DNA of 64,000 bases from Undaria pinnatifida (lineage: Eukaryota > Sar > Phaeophyceae > Laminariales > Alariaceae), in contig JABAKD010000028.1 in the NCBI GenBank assembly GCA_012845835.1, forward strand, positions 1,557,501 to 1,621,500. Direction: 5' to 3'. This document shows positions 10,536 through 23,800 of the stretch, piece by piece. Positions within the stretch are counted from its first letter, which is position 1. The number at the start of each line of letters is the position of its first letter. The notes under the pieces were generated by a model. It worked only from the letters and a program-made list of their open reading frames with translations. It was not told the DNA's origin and made no database searches. A program made the position numbers and the translations under genes.

Positions 10536-11468
10536 CCTACTACACCATCAGCACGTATAGCAGTACACCAATCTACAAGCGTAATGCTATATGTGTACAG
10601 CAGCAGCTGTGACGGAGCTACAGCAGTAGTTTTACGCATGTATCACGTTGCTGCGGAGTTGTAAAGCAGCAGCTGTGATGGCACCGTCATACGGAGCTAC
10701 GCTGTGGGCAATTGCTTCACCGCATATTCCCAGAGTTTGATAGACCGCCTTCTTATTTTCTGCCGCACATATACGCTTTTCGGGTAATCGGCAAGTAAAC
10801 GTTAGCATTCTCCCGCTTTCACGAGGTAAAGTCAACACCACTAGCACGATGGCCGCTTGACTTTCAGGCCGTGGAACACTGCAGCAGCTACATGCAGCAG
10901 GGACATGGCGTTCAGCACTCTGCCCTGCAGGTTCGTGGCTGCCCTGCGCGCTGCAAGATCAACACATCCTTTGTTGCTCGAGAAGATGGATCACCAGCTA
11001 GCTCCTGACTCTCGATCACTCGGCAGAGCGCCAATTGAGGGTTTCGAAATAATAAAAAGGCGCTTGCAAATGGGGGTAAGCACCTGTTATCGTTTTTTTT
11101 CTCCTGGGAAGGATCAGGGTGCGCGTAGATACAGCAGCAGCATGCGTGCGTCGCATATGTATTGGAGATACGTATTGTGTATCATGATTCAGTAGAGACA
11201 GATTGGACTCTCCCTGAACGAGAATTTTTGATTTTCAGATCACTACCGCAAGCTGCGAGGAGCATTTTGCTTCTGGGACGGGGGAGAAGGGGAACCGACT
11301 GGAATTGAGTGTCAAAGATAGCACGTGCGAAGGAGCGGGCCGAGCGGGCTAAGGCGATGAGGCGGCCATGGGGAACGGCAGCAGGAGGATGGCACATGCA
11401 GACCCACGATCGACACGCACACTATCACGAGAGCAGCAATCATCGTTTTTTCAGGATGTTTTACGGGG

Positions 11469-11588
11469 CAGTAGTACATATTATTTAGCAGTACTACATG
11501 TTACTTAGCAGTAGTACATGTTACTTAGCAGTAGTACATGTTACTTAGCAGTAGTACATGTTACTTAGCAGTAGTGCATGTTACTTAC
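11469..11588. repeat. 20-bp minisatellite, six units
   Basis: Tandem units of GTAGTACATGTTACTTAGCA, nearly identical in the middle and diverged at the left end (ACATATTATTTAGCA). Intergenic. The 10536-11468 and 11589-12013 flanks show no gene. Confidence 0.85.
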
Positions 11589-12016
11589 GTCACTAGTTTT
11601 AGCAATGTTGGTAGAGTTATATATCCTTCATGGGGAAAGACCCGCCGCAAGTTTCAGGGACGTCGTGGCTGCACTGCAACCTACCAGAGAGTTCGGGAAG
11701 ACGTGGCAATCGTCGATATCTGTATGGTGGTTTTGGGTTCGATTGCTCTCTTTCCACTGCATGCCCGCGGGTCGTCACTCTGACAGTATTCCAGACAGCA
11801 GGCGTGTTCCTCTGTGCTCACGATTACCGTGCAGTTCGTACGGTGCAGGCAGCACTCCAGACAGCAAAGTAACCGCTGTAGTCTATAGCCGAGAGTTGGT
11901 TAGTTGTGGGAACGGGGGGGCTCTATGCTGTAGTTGAGTGGATACCCGCGTCCGTGTTAGTTCAGTGTGCACATTGATTGATTTTACTTGTGCGCGTCTT
12001 CGTCTCGTGTGTTTTA

Positions 12017-12749
12017 GGCCAATTCTTATACAGTCGGATTTGTCAGTTGAAAACGGCCCTTTTCGACTGAAGCCTACATCGGTTTTTCTTACACAGTTGA
12101 AAACGTCTTTTTCGACTGGATCTGCCAGTCGAAAAACTCAGTAGAAAAAGTTTTACACGTGTTTTTCGAATCCATCGCATTGCTCATCCCACCGCAAAAC
12201 ACACACCCACACCCCCACACACCAATATCAGGTATCACGCAGCAGTATCATACACCAGCGCCGACGCTGGCTTAGCTGACAACACTGCTGCTGTTTTTCG
12301 CCGCAAGTGAGCTTGGCGCATTCCCAGCTCCGCTCGCAACGTGTATCACACGATGGCCGCAGCGCGCGGTATCGATGTCATTTTGCCAACAACGGCTATG
12401 CCTGCTGTAGCTTTGGTGGCTCTCGGCTGAGTGCAACGCCACGAGCATAGCTTTGGCGGCTTTCGACTAAGTCCAAAGCCACCAACCAGCTTGGACGAGG
12501 GTTCGTCGCGCGCGAAGCACGCGTTGCTCGCGGAGAACGCGCGAAGCACATACAGCAGAGCTTCCAGCCGATTTTCGACTGTCACACAGAAGTACTCCCT
12601 CACACCAACCGCCTCCAGAAAGAGCATAACAACTACAAAATCGACTCAACTGACGATAAGAAGGAGGCTCAGAAAAATCCAGTCAAAAAAATGTCCAGTC
12701 GAAAAGGGCCGTTTTGGTCTGACGGAATCCGAGTGTGTAAGAACTAGCC
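12017..12749. mobile_element. PIF/Harbinger-like MITE, 733 bp
   Basis: Both ends carry an imperfect inverted repeat of about 50 bp. The left end reads GGCCAATTCTTATACAGTCG and the right end, reverse-complemented, GGCTAGTTCTTACACACTCG; both continue to a shared AAAACGGCCCTTTTCGACTG. The element is flanked by TTA at 12014-12016 and TTA at 12750-12752, the 3-bp target duplication typical of PIF/Harbinger. The interior has no transposase frame, so it would move only with help in trans. It is rich in CAGTCGAAAA-type motifs near the ends. A partial inverted relative lies at 1218-1665. Confidence 0.7.
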
Positions 12750-12835
12750 TTAGGAGGGAGAGCGTAGTATTTTCCGGCCGAATGTTGATTTCATTATGGT
12801 TTTTCGGATCTTCCTAGGGCTCCAGCACCTTTGTG

Positions 12836-12907
12836 CCTTTGTGTGACCACGGACTCTAGATTTTTGACAAGAGTCAATGAGAGACAACAACAACAGCAAC
12901 AACAACG

Positions 12908-12947
<40 letters not shown>

Positions 12948-12960
12948 CCACAACAACATA
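12836..12960. repeat. (CAA)n microsatellite with shared flank
   Basis: A CAA tract (about 12893-12956) preceded by TGTGACCACGGACT. The same flank precedes the second CAA tract at 14115-14193, so the two are copies of one dispersed unit. Confidence 0.75.
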
Positions 12961-13616
12961 CCTATCACCATCTGTGAGCAGTCATACTATGCGCGTTGGA
13001 TCTGTGTTACCAGTAAGATATTCAAGGTACACACACCTGTGAGACAACTATGACGTACCAGCGGTACGTCGTATCACGAATATATCGCGTACCACAGCTG
13101 TTAGTTTGCTGTTGATGGGTTGTGCGGGTGTCTCGAAGGTGTGTCGTAGGAAGTGCAGTCGAAGCTCTGGCAGGGCGTAGGCAGAGCTGTGCCCGTACAG
13201 CATACAATGCAGATGCCAGGGTTGTTATCAAGACTCGAGTACACACTCATGTATCTTACGCTCGTTTTATTTTCGGGAACGTTCTGTATGAAGAACAAGT
13301 AAACCTATACATAAGGTTGTTCCTAGTGTTCCTGGAGTGCGTGTGCCGAGGATGTAGCAAGTTCTTCGTACCTGGAGAACTCCGTTGCCGGTATTGCTCA
13401 ACAACTGACAGTTACCAGTAAGACACGCCTGGTACCTGGTACCTGGTACATATATGAAATTTGTCGGCCTTCCAATGGCCGTTACAAGTTAGCGTAAGGC
13501 CGCCCTGACTTCTTCGCCTTGTTGCGTTCTCTCCCGAGTACCATTGATTCACTTGATACCCTCTATGAGCCCAATGCCGTCTTTAGTCAGTTCCTAGGGT
13601 CTGCTAGTATGACATG

Positions 13617-13775
13617 TTTTCTCTTTTCCTTTCGTTGCTTTCTCTTGTCTTGTCTTTTCTTGCTTTTCTTTTCTCTTCTTTTCTTCTTCTATCCTTTTTC
13701 GTTTCTTGCTTTCTTTTCTTTTCTTTCCTTTCCTTTCCTTTCTATTCTTAACTTTTCTTTGTTTTTTTTATTCCA
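13617..13775. repeat. TTTTC/TTTCC pyrimidine-rich tract
   Basis: About 150 bp of interrupted TTTTC, CTTTT and TTTCC runs on the plus strand. Intergenic. The Phe/Leu/Ser-rich frame through it is an artefact. Confidence 0.8.
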
Positions 13776-14074
13776 ATTGACTTGCGTCTGACGTGCGTAT
13801 GCGTAGTGATAGGTACTACGTGTAATATATACGTGTTAGTCTTTCTTGGGTGGCAAGCGGTATACCAGGCAGTCGGTTTTTCCAGGCGCGAGTAGTGAGA
13901 CGCATGCACCAGTATGGACCTGGCACATCGTAGGCTGACTCCCGATTTTCACTTTCTATATGTTTCTGGCGGAGGCATGAATTGCGTCAGCTGTGATATA
14001 GGGGTGTATCACCTTTGGTTTGTTTGTGTTTTTCCCTGGGGTATTCCTCAGCTCCAGAGTGACTGGAGCCTATC

Positions 14075-14113
14075 CTGTGACCACGGACTTGATCATGCGA
14101 GTTGATGTGAGAA

Positions 14114-14185
<72 letters not shown>

Positions 14186-14200
14186 CGACAACATATTAAG
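14075..14200. repeat. (CAA)n microsatellite, second copy
   Basis: A nearly pure CAA run (14115-14193) preceded by TGTGACCACGGACTTGA, as at 12836-12960. From 14200 to 15940 I see no gene or clear repeat. Confidence 0.75.
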
Positions 14201-15943
14201 CATCACACACATTCTCAGTTTCTCAGAGTGGAGAGCGGAGTGCACGCTCTCAAACTCTTGGCGTTGAGTCCGAGCCTCCTCCTCCTCTTCTACTTGTCAT
14301 ATGGGCATAACGCGAGTCTGCAACAGGCGGCTGTCCAGGCCACCGCCGAAGACCTTGTACCTTTTGTACTTCATTACGTATGACTTGGATACCAATAATA
14401 CCATCGTAGTAGTTAACTACTATGGTAGCTGTTTTCACGTTCGTAGTCTGCTGTACCAGTAGCTATGTACCAGTGAACATTTTTAGCGTGATGCCTCCGG
14501 CGGCGCTTCGAGTGCCAGCCGACCTGCCGACTTGCCGACAAGAGTCAGCTACGTACGAAGTTGGCTTGGGCGCCTACAGCGTCTTGGCACCACAGGTACC
14601 GGGTACCTGCCGACACGGGCCTCGAATTATGACAAGAGTACTGCCATAGTACTAGATTACAGCAGTAGTCGTAGCAAGGTGACGTTTCCTCAGTACAGGA
14701 GTGAAGTACGTATGTATGCTCTCAGGCAGCCACGGTCAACATCAACGGCCTACAAGCTAACCGTTTGCCAGCAGAGGAAGCAGACAGCAAAACAGAGACA
14801 GACCCTCACCTTGGTATCACGCAGCACGCAGCACCCGTTCCGGTGTGTATCTCTTGTGTCGCACAACTAAATGCGGCGAGATTGGTTTCAGGGGGTTTCA
14901 GTATGTTTTCGAAGCGTTATTTTAACCGGGGCTGCAAGCGCCATGTGGGACGACGTTCCCGTGGAATGCGCTAACTTCCTGGTCTACAGAAAGCACTAAA
15001 AGCTGGGCAACGAGAGAAACTCAGGGAACACCCGTAGACAGTGAATCTATGGACACGTTGTAGGGCTTAAAATAGCGAGTTTGGTGACCCTATCAGGCTG
15101 GCGCACTGTGCGAGAGCTTGTCATTTTTTCATATTTTTAAATTTGTGAACTTGTGAAGCTATAGTCTAGACTATACTTTGAGTAGGCACAAGCACCCGCC
15201 GTGACGATTGGAGTCGGCTGCTGTGGCCATGGCATCCTCTCCACCTCGAGCACCGACACGGACTACGCGTGCTTCAGTACCTTATGGTCTCCAGCAGTTG
15301 GAGGTACGATGAGCGGTTTTATGAAGGTAAACATGAGACACATGTATTTTGTCTGCTGATGTGTTGTAAACTGCAAACTGGAACAAGAGCAAAGCACTCT
15401 ATCATACTCTGCTCCGCGGGCGGCAGACGCCGCCCGCTACGCTCGCGCCAGGAATACAACACAATGTTACCCAAATGTGAAAGAGACAGGAATAGAAGGT
15501 GCATGATTTCATGAAGCCCGCGACATGATAATGCCAAGAGCTCTATGGGCAGAGCTGTTTACTCTGTGCTGTGTTGCGAGCTTGCTGGCGATGTCACGTT
15601 CAGATTGGCAGTACGGGCGAATACGACAAAAAAAGACTTTTATTATTCAGAACGGGTGTATGATAGCGCATCATCACCAGCTGCTTGTGGTAGAGCACCA
15701 AATACGAACGCAAGATGACATTCTAGTTGTACACCGTAATATTTTTACTTACATCTATGGAACTAGCTATGGAGAACGGCAACAAAAGCGAAATCGTAGT
15801 GCATCACCACGGCCTGCTATTGGTCGGACGCAGAATACGAATGCAAAACGTAGTCGTATAACGTAGACGCTTAACTTGCATCTATCATATTAAGGCTTAT
15901 ATTAAGCTATACGGTTTATGCGCGTGGGGCGTATAAATAAACA

Positions 15944-16327
15944 CTAATTGCAGTATATGGAAACGAACCCGACTACCCAGTGCACATTGGACATGCACGT
16001 GACTCTACAACTTGCCATGAAGATTGTACTTGGGGCGCCTAACTTCTTGTTGTAATTGTAGTAAACTCCGCAGGTGTCGCAGACACCGAAGAGCAAAGCC
16101 GAATTCCGCCTGTTGCGGATGTTGACTGTGCCCCCACAGTGCTTGCCAGAGCACGGGTACGTCTTTCTCACGCCGGCAACGCCGCCGACCACGGTCCAGC
16201 CAGCACTCCCACCCCCACCCGCACCACCGCCACCGGCAAAGCCTCCACCACCTCCCCCTCCTTGGCTTTGGTTGGTGGGCTTCGGCTTTTTAGCAGGAGA
16301 GCAACGATAGATGCTTGAAGACAACAT
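15944..16327 (-). CDS. Hypothetical ORF with zinc-ribbon-like cysteines
   Basis: A 127-codon ATG-to-stop frame. Residues of about 23-50 are a Gly-rich linker; the second half contains C-x4-C (CSGKHC), then, about 17 residues on, C-x2-C (CDTC) followed by GVYYNY, a spacing compatible with a small zinc ribbon. I cannot name a family. No splice partner or conserved neighbour was found and the Gly run is a simple repeat, so it could be a captured or transposon-derived fragment, or chance. Confidence 0.3.
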   Translation of the reverse strand: MLSSSIYRCSPAKKPKPTNQSQGGGGGGGFAGGGGAGGGGSAGWTVVGGVAGVRKTYPCSGKHCGGTVNIRNRRNSALLFGVCDTCGVYYNYNKKLGAPSTIFMASCRVTCMSNVHWVVGFVSIYCN

Positions 16328-17412
16328 GCTGCTCGCTCTCCGAGTTGTAAAGTGGTGGGGAAGCGCTACGGCGACAGGTGGCCAGCGCAGGGAGCTGAAA
16401 GTAGGTGCCTACTCGTAGAACACTAAAAAGCCGGCAGTCAACTTCAACATCTCACGACTTTGCGCCGTAGATGCGTCGTAGAGTCGTAGATCATACGTTG
16501 GTAAAAACGAAATTAAACACCTGAAAGTCGATCAAAAACGAAGGAATACCTGAAATTCGTAGATCATACGTTGCATAAAGTTAACTCGTAAATCATACGT
16601 TGCGTAAAGTTACGGAATGAAGAAAATAAAAAGAGAAACGGGAAAAAAGGAAACGAAGAAAGCGAAGAAAGTAAGGAACGCGAAGAATGCCGGGAAGGTT
16701 CTCCGAGAGGGGGGTTTAGGCAGGCGTGTTCCAAGTGGGAGCGCTGAGAGCGGAGCAGGTCCCATTAACCAAGTGAATAAGGTTTGAAAATTTTTCGAGG
16801 ACAAATGTAATTATATCTACATACGTAGAGCTCCATAAATAATACTGTTAATAGGTTACGTGCCTCGTGCACCCAGTCACGAAGGTTGCGCAGGAGAGCA
16901 TCCACATTCGTATCTCTTCGCTGTATGACGAGTCCCGTTTTTGTTGTCTTGTGGTTCTTCCAATGGCTTTCCGAGCCGGCCCAGCCCTTGAAAGCTAAGT
17001 ATTTTCAGTCCTATGATCAGCACTTAACTGCGCGACCGTGTCAGGCTCGCATGGAACTGAGTCGAGCACGATATCTGGTAGTGGATACACGCGACGTGCG
17101 CTTGGTATGATAAGGGTGAAGCGCCACCTCCCCACCCGCCCCTTCTTCTCCTATCGGCAAAACAGTACACCAGTATATCTTGCAGCAGCATGTGTCAATA
17201 ATTTCAAGACTGCTGCTGTTATGTGCATGTGTAATGTGGAATATTGCTGTTTTACTATTAATGATTGCCACGAATCATGCACTTCGTGTTGTCGAATGCT
17301 GGCGACAGGGTGAGATTCTGGCGTCGATCGGCCTGGCAGGGGGTCTGAAGGCCTCCATAATGTTGTCCGCCTGCTGCCTGGAGTTGTGGGCTGCTCTGGC
17401 TTCATCGCTCAT

Positions 17413-17707
17413 GGACGAACAGCTCTTCGGCAAGTGAGAGCGAATTGCATTCGAGGTGTTTATAGATGTTTCAGATGTTTTACACACCTGTATTCCTCGC
17501 TCAAAAAAACTGAAGTAGTTTCACAAACCTGCATTCTACACTTCAAAAACTGCGTTACAAATTTACGGACGAACAGCTCTTCGGCAAAGAGCGAACTGCA
17601 TTCGAGGTGTTTCGATGTTTCACACACCTGTATTCCTCGCTCAAAAAAACTGAAGTAGTTTCAAAAACCTGCATTCTACACTTCAAAAACTGCGTTACAA
17701 TTTTGCG
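17413..17707. repeat. Imperfect tandem duplication, about 150 bp
   Basis: Copies 17413-17566 and 17567-17707 both start GGACGAACAGCTCTTCGGCA and share the block TGTATTCCTCGCTCAAAAAA. It ends about 110 bp before the ATG chosen for the WD40 gene, so it may lie in its promoter or 5' leader. Confidence 0.85.
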
Positions 17708-17817
17708 GCCTCCTGTTATTGTTTTTTTTTGTCGTATTTCGTTCACCATCATCAAGTGCACTTGCACCTCGTCTGTGGCTGTGCATCTTATCTGGACATA
17801 AATGGACACTAACAAGC

Positions 17818-20800
17818 ATGACCAAAAATCATCAGATGCGTCTTGGAAATTTTTACTTTGGCCTCCCCGTCGACGCGGCAGTGCCATCAGATACCAGCTC
17901 AAAGCAAGTCACGACAGCAACATCTCCCATTGCATGCTCTGCAACGTCTGTCAAAATCTTTCGGAGCAGGCTGTACGCCGGGTTAGCCGGAGTCGAGAAC
18001 CCAGAAGACGCTTTCCATCAACCACCGTCGCCACGGCCGCTATCGCTAGCGCCCTCTAAGAAGCTCAACCGACGCCAGCCATCCGATCGCGTGCTTCGGA
18101 GTACCCCCCCCCCCTCTCCCCCGACACCACCTTCGCCGACACCACCGTCGCCGCCAGGGGTGCTGGTGGGCGTAAAACGAGCCCGACATAGTCAGCCTCT
18201 CCCAGGCGAACTGGCAGCGGCAGCGGCTGCAGTGATGACCGTGGCGGTGACGGCAGGAGAGGGAAGAACACACCTCTCCAACGGCAACGACGCCGGTAAA
18301 CATCCGAGGTCGATCGTTCCGGACGGTTCTTTGACGCGGGGAGGGGAGGGTGGGGCAGGGTTGAGGGGTTCTGGAGCCCAATCTGGCGGCAGCCTCGGCC
18401 AGACGGCAGTCGAGCCCTCGCTGTCATCACTTGTACAGGCGCCCACGCTGCCGGAGCCGCTGAATCAGCCGAAGAATCGGGTGTTGTTGTACCGGCCGGG
18501 AATCCCGCAGGCGTGGAGAGCGCGGCTGAAGAGGGACCTAGCGGCGGGGAGAGAACCGTCAGAAACGTTTCAGTTTCCGGCGCTAGGCCGGTGAGAGCTC
18601 CGAGTGTGTTTGGTCTTGTATTGGTTTGCCTAGGGCATTGGGTTTGAGTTGATGGGTGGATAGATTAGTGGGTTGAGTTGTCGGTTGTTTGGTTGGTTAG
18701 TTGGTTGGGTAGTTGATTGGTTGGTTGACTGGTTGGTTGGTTTGTTTTGTTGACGGGTTTGTTTGTTTGTTGGTTGGTTGGGTGGTTGTCCGGTTGGCTG
18801 GTTGGTCGGTTGGTTGGTATCTTGCGTCGTGGGTTTTCGTTCGCACGAGTGTTTTGGGCGATGTGATGCGCCGAAGTGACCGAGGCTTTGAGACCAGGCA
18901 GTGACTTGATATCCCCCTCCTCCACCGTCTCCGCCCCAGCATTGTAAGGATGTGAGGGTCTATGGTCTTTTGTCTACGCCCGTGCATGACAATGCGTACA
19001 CTCTTCCCCCTTGGCCCTTACCACTCCTCCCTCCCCCCGCCCCCCGCCTTCCTGCCGCTGCCGACGATGGCTGGAAACAAATGGCAGAGGGAAGCAAGAC
19101 GTCCTCATGGTAGTGGTGCCGTCGAGCCCCCCCGTCGTCGCTGTAACCTGCATGACAGACTTGTCTCTCTACTTTCTCGACGGGACGCCCCTCCCCGTTA
19201 TCCCGACGTCTTGGAACCCTCCCCCTAAGGGGGGAGGCGTATCCCCCGCCGAAGAAGGTAGGGGCTCAGACGCCTTCTACCACGCCGGCTGTGCGCCTCA
19301 CCTGAATCCGATGAGAGCGGAGGCTCACAAGAGGGACATCCGCTGTCTCGCTGGCTCTCCGGCGGGCGACATGGTTGCTACTGGGTAAGTTTGCAAATTG
19401 CCATGGGCTTATTCGAAATATAGGATGTTTAGTCTTTTTGTAACCGCGGGCTAGATTTCAGGGGAATGAGGTGACTTGGAAACATCATGATCTTCATTAT
19501 CATGAGAAGCAAGCACTTACTTGCCTTGAATCGGAAATACGCGATTGGGGATGTTAATCGCTCTACGTTACCGTTGTCACCCTGGTTAGCCCAGGAGCAG
19601 CAAACGGTAAGCCCCGTGGGTAGATCGCGTTGGGTTCTCTTCGCCCGAGACGAGACGGTCGTAGTCGTGCTTGTTGTGGTTATCGTCGTCGTGGGATTTG
19701 GTGCGGTTTGCGAGTTTTGCCGCCGAATTCTCCGACTCTTGGTCAATTTCAGACTCGATCGCTCTGTTTTGTGTCGACACTTTGCGCCTCTCGTGTTTCT
19801 TGGTGGCGCGTGTTTCTCATTTCGAAAAAAAAAAGAAGAGAGGGAGGTTTTGTAACGGTCGCATCCTGAACGGCCCAATCATTTAAACGGGAGGCGCTAT
19901 AATGCTTGGCATTGATACGTGTTTTGTTGTCGTCGCGAATGGCTGCGTGCGGTCGTTCTCGAGGGATTAAAAACGAAACGTAGCTAAGAAACAAGTACAA
20001 ACGAAAACAGACGATGGCATTCGTTTTTCGAAACCAGGTCACTTGATTGCACAATCCGAGTGCGCTCTGTGCCTCACTGTGATTGGGTGCGCCGATTGCG
20101 AGGACACAACGCCGGAGTGAGGTGCTTGGTGTTTCATGGAAACAGGTGAGGGGAACAGATGAGACTATACAGCGGCTTAAGTCTTAAATGAGATGGTACA
20201 TCAGTATTTTCTTAAAATGAGAGGGTACAGCAGCAATATTCTTTCATTAAACGGTAATGCAGCATTATTCTTAAATGTGAAGGTACACCAGCATTGTTCT
20301 TAAATGAGACTTTACAGTTGCAGGATTCTTAAATGAGACGGTTCAGCAATAGGGTTCTTAAATGAGATGGTACAGCAAAAATCTTCTTGAAGGGAATGAT
20401 CGAGTAGCAACCTTTGGTGTATGAATCGGAAAGGATTCAAATTGATGTCGTTGGTGGTATCCATGTCAATCACACTACTGCCGTTGTTGCTGTGCATTGC
20501 TGAAAACCGTCGATGCGAGCGAGATGTAAGATGTAGTTGCATTGGCTTTTGCCGGGACGTGACATGTCTTGGAGCACTTGAGCACTGCCGTGCCCCTTCC
20601 CCCTTCCCCCGCCCCACCCCCCCCTCCTCTCCCTCGCCCTTGCCCCCGCCCCCTATGCCCCCCACCTTGCCCCTGATGTTACCCTATCAACGACGGCCGC
20701 CATGTGGAGAAGGCTCGTCAGTGCTGATTCCCTCGGATTAATTTCGGTCTGGGACGTGTTTCCCGTGGTGCGGAAAGTACAGACGGCGTTGAGACATTAC

Positions 20801-23800
20801 GACAGCGTGCAGGCGAGTCAGTGGTCGCATTTTGTATTCGAGCCGCGTTTACGGCTTGCCCCCGCTTCGACTGAATTGTTGAATTGTACATCGTTTGTGA
20901 ACCCTAGCCCTAAGCCTAGCCTCAACCGGGTGGTTTTCTTGAATTGAACCTCTAACGCGTGTTTGTGTGCATTTTTCATATAAATCATTCTGTCGGCGCC
21001 GGACCAAGTAATATACTCATACTAAGTAATGCACGCGAGTCTCGACCAGGCCAAGTTATTATATTTTAGCAGAGTGGAACTATAACTATAGGTAGGGTTC
21101 AAGGGTATATCACTCCTTCTTAGCGATAGCCAAACAAGGGTATATACACGGTGCTGTTGTGGCCAAAAGAGGGTACAATTCTGTTTCAGCGTTCGCCACG
21201 CCCCCAGGACGCCATCTGATTGGCTGGGTGGATCGGTTATCGGTTCTAGGTCTGTTGCTATTATCGTACTCGTACACACGTATCATACACACATACATTT
21301 CTGACCACATGCATCAAGTAGTTGCAGGTTCAGGCGGGAACACTATTCATCTAGCTCTACGTCTACGGGGACAAACGAGGAGTACATCAAGGTTTTTGGT
21401 TTCCGTCAAAGACAGTACCAAACCAAAGCGTTGTGCACTACCTCCAACTCATGGAAAATCCTACCACGTACGCGACACATACCAAAATTGTTGCTGCCAA
21501 CGAATTAATTATGTTGGACAACATCCAAGTGCGACTGACATTCGCTGATCAACCCTATCCATTACTACCAAGTGCAAACACATGTGACGTAATATATAGC
21601 AACAAGCACTATTCCACGTACGGTACACAGCATCCCCTGACCACTAATTATTCGTTTGCGCGTACATCAGTACAACGTGCAACCACCGCTATCACACTCT
21701 TCCCGCTGAGTACTACTCTTTCTTTGGGGCAATGCACTAGCTCATGTCACACGTTTCCTCTAAGAAGAGCAGTAGGGTTTATCTATGTGAGTATGCGTAA
21801 CACCATTATAGGTGGAAACGTATGTATACGTGTGTTACCTGTGTCTCCCTTTTCGCCTTGCGACGCCCCCGGGATTCACGTTATCCGCATCCCGAAGGAG
21901 AATCTTGTAATAAATATAAAATGATAAATATACGCCTCAGCTGTATACTTGGAAGTATAACGCTACGCTTATCGATTTTCGTTTGCAATCGCATGGGTTT
22001 CGTGGACCCGCATGGTCATCAGCAGTAGACCACACTATATTTTGAAACAGACTAACGCTCTAGACTGGCCCGACCTTCACGCAACAATGGAACCTAAAGT
22101 CAAGGGTATCTCCTCGCGCTCCTCGCTCTTACGATGGTGGCGCTCTCGAGCCAAAATTCGTTGTGAGGAACATAGTCCAGCAGGACGGATGAGCCCCGTT
22201 CGCGTTCGGTGGCTGCTTCCTCGAGGAGGAAGGGTCTTGCTCCTCCGCTCGGTGCACGGCGGAGGAGTGTTGATTGGCTACGGTAGGAACACTATACGTC
22301 TCACTTCGCCTTCGCGTGCGTGTGACATGTGCAGACCGAAACTAACCGTCACCAACACTTTTTTTGCTACCCTACCTACAACTGCTAGCGTAATTTTTGA
22401 GGTGGCAAACCACATGGCAAGACACGTGTTTTCCTCGAGAGGCAATCTCATTATGCATTTCCCTCCTGCGGCGAAAAGAATTGCGCGGGGATTTTTCTCG
22501 CAGCACCTCCCCCCCCCCCCTTCCTCAATGCCTCTCCGTGTAAATACGTACATATGCTCTGTCGAACTGTTGTGGCCAGACCTTGACCTCGGTAGGCGGG
22601 GGCGAGCGGCTTGCGAGCGGCGCTTTGGACGGAAGTGTGGTGATCTGGTCCATGTCCGGCGACGGCACCATCGCTCCCATCGTGACCTACGCCGGCTTGT
22701 GCCACCCTTATCGCCTCGCAGCTTTTGGAAGGTTTGTTCGGTTGTGTATGGCGTTGGTCGGTAGCGTGCTTGATGAAATGCTGCTTGCTGTTAGCACTTG
22801 ATGGACGCCGATGGGGTGGGACGAGTGCGCCCGCAGCCGTGGGTTTGTTGTGGGCTCCGCGCAGCGCGCGCCCCGGTAGTCGGGCCTGTTTGAAGTGTGA
22901 TGGCCGAGTGAGTATAGCGGTCGAGTGTAACGGCCAATCGTAACGGCCGAGTGTAACGACCAGGTGTAACGACCAAGTGTAACGGTCGAATGTAACGACC
23001 AAGTGTAACAGCCGAGTGTACCTGCCGAGGGTAGCGGCCGAGTGCATTGGCTGAGCGTCGTGAGTGAGTGTAACGGCCGAGTGTAACGACCGAGTGTAAC
23101 GGCCGAGTGCAATGGCTGAGCGTCATGGTGAGTCTTACGGCCGAGTATAACGGCTGCGTGTTCAAGTCGCGGGGAACGACCGAGTGTGACGGCCGCGTGT
23201 AACAGTTACGTCCAACAACCAAGTGTAGTGGCCAAGTGAAACAAACAGCCGAGCGAAACAATCGCATGGAGCGGTCGCATATTTTGGTCGAGTGTAATCG
23301 CTGCGTTTAACTGCCGAGTGAAATGGCCAAGTGTAACGGCCGAGTGTAACGGTCGGCCGAGTGCAACGGCCGAGTGTAACGGCCAAGTGTAACGGCCGAG
23401 TGTAACGGCCGAGTGTAACGGCCGAGTGTAACGGACGAGTGCAACGACCAAGGGTAAGGGCCGAGTGTAACGGGAGTGTATCGGCAGAGTGTAACGACCG
23501 AGTGTAACGACCGAGTGAAACAGTGGAATGGAACGACCGCGTGTAACGGCGGAGTACAGCGACCAATTGTGACGCTCAAGTGTAATGGCTGAGTGTATCA
23601 GTCGAGTGTAACGGCCGCGTGTAACGATCGAGTGCCACGACCGAGTGAAACGGCCGCGTTGAATGGTCGCCTGTGCCGGTTGCGTGTGATGACCTGTGTA
23701 ACGGCCGAGAGTAACGGCCGAGTGTACCAGCCGGATTTAACGACCAAGTGTAGCTGCTGATTGTACGGCCGAGAGTAGCGGCCGGGTGTGATGGCCGAGT

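Noticed and set aside
13122-13421. Plus-strand frame ending in a C-x2-C ... C-x2-C stretch
   Set aside because: The cysteine pattern is short, near the stop, and the remainder has no recognisable structure; weaker than the 15944-16327 case.
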